From positions 1-48,094 of the IMG/VR virus record IMGVR_UViG_3300032516_000045: a stretch of DNA of 48,094 bases; one strand, given 5' to 3'. Positions 28,425 to 35,074 of this stretch are shown here, one piece after another (position 1 is the stretch's first letter; each line of letters starts with the position of its first letter). The stretch comes from a virus. A program made the position numbers and the translations under genes. The notes beneath the pieces were generated by a model that made no database searches, was not told where the DNA came from, and worked only from the letters and a program-made list of their open reading frames with translations.

Positions 28425-29387
28425 ATGTCTGGAATTGGATTAACCACATCAAGAGCAATTATAGGCGAGTTTTACAATCGCCTTTCTCAGAACATCGGAG
28501 CCGAATGGGTGCCGCAGATTTCCATGCTGATGCCATCGGTTCAGGAAACGGAAAATTATAAATGGCTTGGAATGTCTCCCCAGATGAGACAGTGGATCGG
28601 AGGGAGAAACGCCAAGGGTTTCAAAGACCAGGGGATGACCATCACCAACCTGGAATATGAGGCGACCCTTGAAGTCCTCACCCGTGAACTCCGCAGGGAC
28701 AAAACGGGCCAGATCATGACAAGGGTAAGGGAATTAGCTGATCGGGCAAATTCCCACTGGGCAAAACTTCTTACGGCCCTGATTGTAGCGGGTGCAGCTG
28801 CTACCTGCTACGACACACAGTATTTTTTTGATACTGATCATGCAGATCCAGGTGCAGTTTATACAACCAGTCAGGACAACGATCTCACCTGGGACATTTC
28901 AGGTGTAGGGGCTTCTGTTCACAGCGCCACTGCTGCGCAGGCTACGGTAGAGGAAATGCGTTTTGCCATTCTTGCTGCGATTTCAGCTATCGTTGGATTT
29001 CTGGATGACCAGGGTGAGCCAATGAATGAAAATGCCAATAGTTTTCTCGTTATGACTCCCTTGAATCTCTATCCTTCAGCGCTTGCTGCCTGTTCTCTAC
29101 CTGTTGTAGCTGGAGGAGAACAAAACATTCTGCAAAGGGGAGGATTCAATTTAACTGCTGTCCCCAATGCAAGATTAACCAATAACACGGGCATTTTTTA
29201 TGTGTTCAGGACTGATGGACAGACGAAACCCTTTATCCGTCAGGAGGAAGTGCCCATTACTATCGAGGCAATCGCAGAGGGGTCGGAGTTGGAGTTCAAT
29301 GAGCACAAACACCATTATGGTGTGTGGGCTTCCAGGAACGTCGGCTACGGGTACTGGCAGCACGCAGTTCTCTGCACAATGACCTAA
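28425..29387 (+). CDS. Major capsid protein (Mu gpT-like)
   Basis: The 320-residue protein carries the gpT-type pattern. LMPSVQETENYKWLGMSPQMR lies at about 26-46, RNAKGFKDQGMTITNLEYEAT follows (in two parts, about 53-73), and FFDTDHADPG at about 130-139. This HK97-fold subunit builds the head. AAAGGAGGTAACAC gives strong initiation. A UUCG hairpin follows the stop. Mixing a Mu-like capsid with lambda-like portal and terminase is common in such phages. Confidence 0.87.
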   Translation: MSGIGLTTSRAIIGEFYNRLSQNIGAEWVPQISMLMPSVQETENYKWLGMSPQMRQWIGGRNAKGFKDQGMTITNLEYEATLEVLTRELRRDKTGQIMTRVRELADRANSHWAKLLTALIVAGAAATCYDTQYFFDTDHADPGAVYTTSQDNDLTWDISGVGASVHSATAAQATVEEMRFAILAAISAIVGFLDDQGEPMNENANSFLVMTPLNLYPSALAACSLPVVAGGEQNILQRGGFNLTAVPNARLTNNTGIFYVFRTDGQTKPFIRQEEVPITIEAIAEGSELEFNEHKHHYGVWASRNVGYGYWQHAVLCTMT

Positions 29388-29397
29388 ACAATTAACG

Positions 29398-29421
29398 GGG
29401 GCGGGGTTTCGACTCCGTCCC
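29398..29421 (+). terminator. UUCG hairpin after the capsid gene
   Basis: A ten-pair G/C stem (29398-29407 with 29412-29421, two wobbles) closes a TTCG loop 11 bases after the capsid stop. No T run follows, so it may block 3' exonucleases or give partial termination. It is nearly identical in sequence to the hairpin at 30278. Confidence 0.65.
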
Positions 29422-29440
29422 TTAAACGAGGAGGTTGGCT

Positions 29441-29626
29441 GTGACTGTTATCAATGTTACACATGGCGAGCAGTATATTGGGCTTTCAACCGAAACCAAG
29501 CCTGTAACTTGTAACGAAGGGTCCACATATCATTCGATTGATACGGGAGAAGAATGGATTTTTTATGATGGTATGTGGGAGTTGGATCTACGGAAAATAA
29601 ATGCAATTAAAATGGCGGTCACATAG
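29441..29626 (+). CDS. Small hypothetical structural-operon protein
   Basis: GTG 29441 with GAGGAGG 6 bases upstream is preferred over an in-frame TTG at 29435, which abuts the site. The 61-residue product is beta-rich with a GEEWIFYDGMWELD segment. It is flanked by capsid and a second beta-rich protein. Its role is unknown; it could be head decoration or a fibre-like tail. Confidence 0.6.
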   Translation: MTVINVTHGEQYIGLSTETKPVTCNEGSTYHSIDTGEEWIFYDGMWELDLRKINAIKMAVT

Positions 29627-29643
29627 AAGAAAAGGAGGATAAA

Positions 29644-30258
29644 ATGTTTGCAAAAATCGGAAGACTTATTAAAGGGACGGGAGCTAACCCGTTCCAATCA
29701 AATACGGAAGGCGATGTATTTGTAGGCCAGGGACATGGAAAGTATCATGCCGCCGTCATGTCTGGCAATACGTATGTAGCGATGAACCAGACAGGTGTTA
29801 TTCTGACGGTGGGTTTGTCACTAACTTACACCGGTCTTGTTGTAAGCAACCCCAATTCCTCCAAGAAGGTGTTGAGCCTTCTGGCGGCAGGATTCAATGA
29901 AGTGGTTGCTCCTGTCGCTATTCAGGCGGGGTTCTTGGGTGTTGGCAATTCAGTGACCGATGTTATCCACTCTGTCGCTGCACTAACTTACAATCTGCTG
30001 GTAGGTTGTGGAAATTCATCTGTTGCGAAGGCGGATACCGGCGCCACGCTCCCAACTTTAGTGACTCCTTATTATGCACTTCCCCTTACCGTTGGTCGGA
30101 CGGCTGGTGGTCTTGGGGCCGGTGCGGGGCCTGCATTGACAGAAATAGGCGGCATGGTGGTCTTGAATCCAGGCTCCTATGCCTTTATTGCCGGATTTAG
30201 TGCCGGTGCTGCTGTTGGAACGTACGGCTGCATCGTGTGGGAAGAGATTTCAATTTAA
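29644..30258 (+). CDS. Beta-rich head-associated protein, putative decoration
   Basis: The 204-residue, Gly/Ala/Val-rich product with alternating small residues suggests a beta-sandwich. It lies between two UUCG hairpins directly after the capsid gene and has AAAGGAGG upstream, so high expression is likely. A decoration or head-fibre role is inferred from position only. Confidence 0.6.
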   Translation: MFAKIGRLIKGTGANPFQSNTEGDVFVGQGHGKYHAAVMSGNTYVAMNQTGVILTVGLSLTYTGLVVSNPNSSKKVLSLLAAGFNEVVAPVAIQAGFLGVGNSVTDVIHSVAALTYNLLVGCGNSSVAKADTGATLPTLVTPYYALPLTVGRTAGGLGAGAGPALTEIGGMVVLNPGSYAFIAGFSAGAAVGTYGCIVWEEISI

Positions 30259-30277
30259 CATAACCTATTCTCACTGT

Positions 30278-30301
30278 GGGGCGGGGCTTCGGCTCCGCCC
30301 C
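30278..30301 (+). terminator. UUCG hairpin after the head-associated gene
   Basis: A ten-pair stem (GGGGCGGGGC with GCTCCGCCCC, one wobble) closes a TTCG loop. CATTTTTC follows. With the copy at 29398 it brackets the 29441-30258 genes, which should change their mRNA stability or level. Confidence 0.75.
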
Positions 30302-30324
30302 CATTTTTCAAAAAGGAGGGATTT

Positions 30325-30564
30325 ATGCAGTTTTACAGAACGACAGGGGTACTCAATATTCCAGTTGGATCTATATTGAGCCTGAATGACATTCAAATCA
30401 TGGGCAGAGATCGAAATCTCATTGTCAAGCCGAAAGGAAAGTGTGAGGTTATAGGACCCATCCAATTCAAACGTGGTGAATTGATCGGGATCGAGAAACC
30501 GGACAAAATCATGTTGAAGGTTTTGGAAATGATCGTGGAGAAAAAGAGTGACGCTAAAAGCTGA
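30325..30564 (+). CDS. Small head-completion-region protein
   Basis: The 79-residue beta-rich product (VGSILSLNDIQIMGRDRNLIV segment in the middle) starts at ATG 30325 behind AAAGGAGGG. It overlaps the FII-like gene by 17 bases. No family is recognised; its position fits a head-tail interface part. Confidence 0.55.
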   Translation: MQFYRTTGVLNIPVGSILSLNDIQIMGRDRNLIVKPKGKCEVIGPIQFKRGELIGIEKPDKIMLKVLEMIVEKKSDAKS

Positions 30565-30838
30565 TATTCTTGACGACATTTCATCCGTTTTGAGTGATTG
30601 GGACGATGTGATCTGGAATGCCGTCACCTACAAGGGCATTTTTTATAACGAATATGAGGCGGCCTCTTTGTTCGGAGGTGAGATCGAATCCCGGGACCCT
30701 TATGTTCAAGTGAGGGAAGCGGATTTTTTTACAATCACACATGCCTCCACGATAGTGATCGGAGGTGTCACTTATAAAATAACGGCTAAAGAGCCGGATG
30801 GCCTCGGCATGATGCTTTTAAGACTTTCAAAAGATTAG
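30548..30838 (+). CDS. Head-tail joining protein (lambda FII-like)
   Basis: The 96-residue protein begins with a helix (LKADILDDISSVLSDW). Beta strands follow that resemble the lambda FII core: YVQVREADF, THASTIVIGGVTYKIT and a final GMMLLRLSK. The order and length fit gpFII, which caps the connector for tail joining. GTG 30548 follows GGAGAAAAA. Identity is from pattern, not proof. Confidence 0.6.
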   Translation: MTLKADILDDISSVLSDWDDVIWNAVTYKGIFYNEYEAASLFGGEIESRDPYVQVREADFFTITHASTIVIGGVTYKITAKEPDGLGMMLLRLSKD

Positions 30839-30847
30839 GAGAATCAA

Positions 30848-31057
30848 ATGCCCGAGGGCACCGAACAAAGGGAGGTAATGGAAATGGAAAAAGAAAAATT
30901 CAACATCACAGTTTCAATGAAGGTGGAAGGCAAGGAGATTATGGAGGCTTCCCTGTCTTTTCAGGGAACGGATATGGAACAAGTTATCCGTATTGAGCAG
31001 GTTATCCTTGGAACCTTTGCCGACTTGTTAAACAAACAGGAGAAGGGAGAGATTTGA
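30848..31057 (+). CDS. Small acidic hypothetical protein
   Basis: Two starts are possible: ATG 30848 behind AGGAGA, or ATG 30884 behind GGAGGT (57 residues). The product has a beta hairpin (FNITVSMKVEGKEIMEASLSF in part) and a helix. It overlaps the next gene by 4 bases. Function unknown. Confidence 0.55.
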   Translation: MPEGTEQREVMEMEKEKFNITVSMKVEGKEIMEASLSFQGTDMEQVIRIEQVILGTFADLLNKQEKGEI

Positions 31058-31272
31058 TTGGCAGTTGTCTGTTCTATGCTTTTAGGAAATATTTTAGAAC
31101 AGGAGGCTACCTCCTGGTGCGTAAGAGTCGCTTTGGGTGGTGGCCTCATTTTCTTCACATGGATAATAATGGAAATATTACTCAATGGCAACCAGACGGG
31201 AAACTGAGATGGTGGAAGCCGTGGGAGATATTGATTTATAAGGGATACATAAAAAAAGGAGATGAAAAATGA
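31054..31272 (+). CDS. Small aromatic-rich hypothetical protein
   Basis: The 72-residue product has GGYLLVRKSRFGWWPHFLHMD (17-37), a block I recall from short phage proteins near head-tail genes. TTG 31054 overlaps the previous stop. Function not known. Confidence 0.55.
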   Translation: MIGSCLFYAFRKYFRTGGYLLVRKSRFGWWPHFLHMDNNGNITQWQPDGKLRWWKPWEILIYKGYIKKGDEK

Positions 31273-31451
31273 AGAAAGAGATAAATCCTCATAATCGGCT
31301 TATGGATGAACTTGTTACGGCCTGGATATTTGATGAAACCCAGACTACTCCAGACCCTATTTATAATCCATATTTAGATAGGTCTACGGAATATGACTAT
31401 CTATTTCTTCCTGGAAATGAAGATTTTCTCGCAAAATGGATGGATATATAA
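31269..31451 (+). CDS. Small acidic hypothetical protein
   Basis: The 60-residue acidic product starts at ATG 31269 behind AAAGGAGATG, overlapping the previous stop by 4 bases. It is rich in D, Y and P, without a recognisable domain. Confidence 0.5.
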   Translation: MKKEINPHNRLMDELVTAWIFDETQTTPDPIYNPYLDRSTEYDYLFLPGNEDFLAKWMDI

Positions 31452-31466
31452 AAAAAGGAGACTAAA

Positions 31467-31787
31467 ATGAAATTCGATGCAACCACTTTTAATGTGGAAA
31501 TTAGTGGAGTGAATCTTGTGGCCATGATTGGATTTGATCTGGTGGATGAGACGGTTATTGATCCTGTAACTGGAAAACCAACGATTCGGGCCTCAACCAC
31601 AACCAACTTCAATGTCAATAAGAATCAAACTGCTGCCCAGATCAAGACTCAAATCGCTTTGGCTTGTAAGAGTGTCCTCCAGGAATATTATGATAATTGG
31701 AAAGCCAAAACAGCTAAAATCGTGGAAGTCTTGAGTTCTAATGAGGCGGCCCTGGAAACATATCTTAACGCAAATATTACTTTTTAA
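31467..31787 (+). CDS. Hypothetical tail-region protein
   Basis: The 106-residue product has a beta-rich N-terminus (FNVEISGVNLVAMIGFD) and a long helix (about 50-95). AAAGGAGACT precedes ATG. It is one of several small genes between the FII-like gene and the LamG protein. Role unknown. Confidence 0.55.
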   Translation: MKFDATTFNVEISGVNLVAMIGFDLVDETVIDPVTGKPTIRASTTTNFNVNKNQTAAQIKTQIALACKSVLQEYYDNWKAKTAKIVEVLSSNEAALETYLNANITF

Positions 31788-31799
31788 GGATGGTGCAAA

Positions 31800-32273
31800 A
31801 TGGCTGATGTAAAATTAGCTTATGGGACTTCTACTGCAATTACAATCACCCTTGCGAACCTTGCCTCAAGCGCTACGGCTGGAAGGGAATCAACGGCGGT
31901 GGATAATGGGACAAATAAGTATCTTGATGCCCTGGTGACCGTGGTTTTAAATGTCATTACTGGAAGCATTGCCAACGATAAGGCTGCTTATATCTGGGCC
32001 TACGGTTCGGAAGATGGGACAATTTTTACGGACAACGCTACTGGTACTGATGCAGCCATAACTCCTGAAGACCCAACCTGTTTAAGATTGGTTCAAGTAG
32101 TTCCTATACCCACGGCTTTAAAGGCATACGAAGTTATCTTTTCAATCGCTCAGGCATTTGGTGGGGTTCTTCCGAGAAAATGGGGGATTGTTGTTAGAAA
32201 TTATTGTGGTCTTGCTCTTGCGGCAACTGGCAGTTCCGCTTCCTATTCTGGAATCTACGAGACGGTGGCGTAA
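31800..32273 (+). CDS. Structural-type beta protein
   Basis: The 157-residue protein begins DVKLAYGTSTAITITLANLAS. It continues as a beta sandwich with YLDALVTVVLNV and AAYIWAYGSEDG segments, the pattern of small phage tail or head surface proteins. Its stop overlaps the LamG gene start (TAATG). Specific role unknown. Confidence 0.6.
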   Translation: MADVKLAYGTSTAITITLANLASSATAGRESTAVDNGTNKYLDALVTVVLNVITGSIANDKAAYIWAYGSEDGTIFTDNATGTDAAITPEDPTCLRLVQVVPIPTALKAYEVIFSIAQAFGGVLPRKWGIVVRNYCGLALAATGSSASYSGIYETVA

Positions 32274-33832
32274 TGCTGAGACGATCTTATACTGCTAAGC
32301 CTCCTCCTGGCACTCCGATAATCCCTGGACATCCGTTGGCTCAGGGATTGATGGCAAATTGGACTATGAGTGAAGGTGGGGGTTTATACGTTTATGATTC
32401 AAGTGGTAGGAACAATAAAGGGACTCTTGTTAACGGACCTCTCTGGGTTCCTGGAAGAAGTGGTCTGACCCTGTCTTTTGACGGGTCGGATGATTATGTA
32501 GACTTTGGAAATTTTCAGCCCGCCTCAGATGCTATCACAATAATGGTTTGGGTTAATATTTTAACTCATGCTAATGCCAGAGCTCAAAGTAATGAATTTT
32601 TAGCAAAAGGGTATGGGGGAAGTTCTCCTTGGGTATCTTTTACTCTTGGAGAAATCGATAGCGGTGGCAATCAACCCCGATTTGGAATAGCGATTAATGG
32701 AAGTCTAAATTGGTCAAACATGACTGGTGTTTTCACTGCTACAGATTGGAATTTATGGATAGGTAGATGGAAAAATGGGGTAGGAATAAACATTAGAATC
32801 TATTCTCAAAGTGGATCAATATTGTTTGATCAAACGAGTAGTGCCAGTTCGGGAACTATAACCTATGGCACAGAATCGATTACTTTAGCAAGGGGAAGAA
32901 GTGGAGATCCCCATTATCCAAATGCTAAAATTAGTGATCCTATCATTTATAACAAATATTTACGGGATGATGAAATATCATGGTTTTTTCTCAATCCCTA
33001 CGCCATGTTCGAGCAACCCAGAAGAGGGAAGTGGTTTTTTGTGGCGGCAGGGGGGGAGACCAGAAATCTCCCGGCCTCCATCGTAGGAGCGAGTGTTACC
33101 CCTGAAATATCGGCCACTAACGTAAGAGCCTTACTCTCCGGTATCACGGGGGCAAGCCTTACTTCCGACATCACGGCTACCACCGTAAGAAGTCTGCTTG
33201 CGAACATCTTATCTGCGAGTTCGACCCCCGATATTATCGCTTTAATAACCCGTTCATTGCTGGCTACCATCGCTGCGGAAAGTGTTACTTCGAGTGCTGT
33301 TGCCACTACTGCCAGGAGCCTGCTTGCAAATATTCAGGCTGTAAGTTTGACCCCTGATATTACCCAGACAATCATCAGAAACATTCTTGCAAATGTCTCT
33401 GTATCAAGTCTCACATCAGATATTTCAGCGATCACCGCAAGGGCCCTGGCTGCAAATATTATAGCCGGAAGTTATACCCCTGATATCACGGCCACGATGG
33501 AAGGAGTCATTAATTTAATTGCCACCATTACCGGATCGAGTTTGACCCCGGATATTACGGTAATCATTCTCCGGCAATTAGGAGCTTCGATTTCTGCCCA
33601 GAGTATCACGTCTGATGCATTGGTGACAATCGTTCGTAATCTTCTCGCCAGCATTTTTAATACAAGTGTCACGCCGGACAATTTGATTTGCACATTTTTA
33701 GGGCTTTCGATACGTCAACAAATTCTGGATAAAATCCAAACCAGATTTGAGGGTATAACCGCTTCCGGGAGTGATTCGATACGTCAAAAGGTGATGGATG
33801 CAGTTGATGCAAGATTAAAAACAATTTCATAA
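32273..33832 (+). CDS. LamG-domain protein with ten 21-residue repeats and a terminator-like tail
   Basis: The 519 residues have three parts. A concanavalin/LamG-type jelly roll spans about 25-245 (SFDGSDDYVDFGNF, ITIMVWVNI and the closing IIYNKYLRDDEISW). Ten tandem 21-residue units follow (about 266-477). The last 42 residues hold two copies of a SIRQ...ARL helix that looks like the N-terminus of tail-terminator proteins. LamG folds often bind glycans. The protein is probably on the virion. The start TAATG overlaps the upstream stop; a longer frame to 32204 is less likely. Confidence 0.75.
   Translation: MLRRSYTAKPPPGTPIIPGHPLAQGLMANWTMSEGGGLYVYDSSGRNNKGTLVNGPLWVPGRSGLTLSFDGSDDYVDFGNFQPASDAITIMVWVNILTHANARAQSNEFLAKGYGGSSPWVSFTLGEIDSGGNQPRFGIAINGSLNWSNMTGVFTATDWNLWIGRWKNGVGINIRIYSQSGSILFDQTSSASSGTITYGTESITLARGRSGDPHYPNAKISDPIIYNKYLRDDEISWFFLNPYAMFEQPRRGKWFFVAAGGETRNLPASIVGASVTPEISATNVRALLSGITGASLTSDITATTVRSLLANILSASSTPDIIALITRSLLATIAAESVTSSAVATTARSLLANIQAVSLTPDITQTIIRNILANVSVSSLTSDISAITARALAANIIAGSYTPDITATMEGVINLIATITGSSLTPDITVIILRQLGASISAQSITSDALVTIVRNLLASIFNTSVTPDNLICTFLGLSIRQQILDKIQTRFEGITASGSDSIRQKVMDAVDARLKTIS
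33068..33703 (+). repeat. Ten 63-bp coding repeats (21-residue units)
   Basis: Units read L-L-A-x-I-x-x-x-S-x-T-P/S-D-I-T-x-x-x-x-R-x. All are 21 residues except the seventh (23). TP and TS variants mostly alternate (TPE, TSD, TPD, TSS, TPD, TSD, TPD, TPD, TSD, TPD), which suggests growth by 42-residue steps. The DNA copies have diverged, so this is not a recent expansion. Confidence 0.8.
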
Positions 33833-33847
33833 ATTTTGGAGGGAAAA

Positions 33848-34690
33848 ATGGGATCACTAAGTAATTTTGGCGAAAATGCTTTAATGAATCATGTTTTTGG
33901 AACGGCGTATACACCGGTTGCCACCCTATATCTGGCTCTTGCCACTGGCGATCCAGGAGAAGCAGCCACGGGGGCCTCAATGAGTGAATGTGCCAATACC
34001 GGGAGTTATGCTCGAAAGGCCATTACCTTTGCGGCAGCGGGTTCAAGAAAAATCTCCCAGACTGGCGCCGTTACATTCACCACAGCAACGGGAGCCTGGG
34101 GGGTGGTTACTAATTGGGCCATAGTGGATAGTATAACTTATGGTGCTGGAAATGTCCTGGCTTATGGGGCTTTCGTTTCCTCATTCTCTCCAGTTTCAGG
34201 AAATACCCCATCTGTGGCAAGTGGACAGGTGTATGTAGAGATTTCGGCCTCATCAGGAGAAGGATTCACCACCCAACTTTGCAATTGGCTGATTGATCTG
34301 ATGTTCAGGAATCAGGCCTATTCCCAACCCGCCACGTATGTTGCCCTTCTTGATAGTGCGGGGGCCGATGCCGATACGACCCTTACCACTGCCGGAAAAG
34401 AGATTGCGGGAACAGGTTATGCCAGGGTTCTGGTGAATAAGGCAGCAGGGGGGTCTCCAGAATGGGAAGATGTAAGTGGAGGAGCCTGCGATAATCAACA
34501 TGCAGTAACATTTCCAACCGTAGGGGCTGGTAACTGGTCTGCGGTAGTGGGTATGGCCCTTGTGGATGCTGCCACTCTCGATACAGGGAATGTCCTTGCC
34601 TATGATAACGATCAAGTGGTCGATCAAACCCCATTGGCGGGAGATACAGTCACATTTGCTATTGGAGCCCTGGATGTGAGTCTTTCATAA
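33848..34690 (+). CDS. Two-domain tail fibre/decoration protein
   Basis: The 280-residue protein consists of two homologous halves. Each starts with a helix (ENALMNHVFG; QLCNWLIDLMF), then PVATLYLALATGDPG or PATYVALLDSAG, then TGSYARKAITF or GTGYARVLVNK, and ends LAYGAFVSSF or LAYDNDQVVDQTP. This fold is known from small phage tail-fibre-type proteins normally present once. ATG 33848 with GGAGG is preferred over TTG 33836. It separates the two apparent parts of the tail terminator. Confidence 0.7.
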   Translation: MGSLSNFGENALMNHVFGTAYTPVATLYLALATGDPGEAATGASMSECANTGSYARKAITFAAAGSRKISQTGAVTFTTATGAWGVVTNWAIVDSITYGAGNVLAYGAFVSSFSPVSGNTPSVASGQVYVEISASSGEGFTTQLCNWLIDLMFRNQAYSQPATYVALLDSAGADADTTLTTAGKEIAGTGYARVLVNKAAGGSPEWEDVSGGACDNQHAVTFPTVGAGNWSAVVGMALVDAATLDTGNVLAYDNDQVVDQTPLAGDTVTFAIGALDVSLS

Positions 34691-34699
34691 GGAGAATTT

Positions 34700-35059
34700 A
34701 TGGGTTTAGGGGATAATGTTTTCGCCTGGCGAACAACTCCAATTCAATCCTCGGAAATTCCTGGTCTGGTTTACCGTGACCGGACTGAGACAAAGGAGTT
34801 TGGTTGGGGATATTGTGAGAACAAAACCCCCATTGAAATAGAAATCTATGCCAGTACGATAGAGGAGATCAGGGGATATATTGCCGATTTGGAAAAGGCT
34901 GTATTTACTGATGACAAATGGGGAAATTTGGCAATGTATAGTGATCTTAATATAAATGAAGTGGTAATAGAACAGAAAGAAAACATCTTTGTAGCCTCAC
35001 AAATTATTTTAACCGTGACCTATCGCACTGTTTTTGGCGATCCCTATACAAAGGCTTGA
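34700..35059 (+). CDS. Tail terminator, apparently lacking its N-terminal helix
   Basis: The 119 residues match the body of phage tail-completion proteins: NVFAWRTTPIQSSEIPGLVYRD (6-27, in two parts), a helix SIEEIRGYIADLEKAV-like segment, then WGNLAMYSDL and an IILTVTYRTVFGDPY strand near the end. Family members normally begin about 20 residues earlier with an IR..I...I..RL helix. That helix is found instead at the end of the 32273-33832 gene. AAGGAGAATTT precedes the ATG. Confidence 0.6.
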   Translation: MGLGDNVFAWRTTPIQSSEIPGLVYRDRTETKEFGWGYCENKTPIEIEIYASTIEEIRGYIADLEKAVFTDDKWGNLAMYSDLNINEVVIEQKENIFVASQIILTVTYRTVFGDPYTKA

Positions 35060-35074
35060 ATTGGAGGAGACAAT

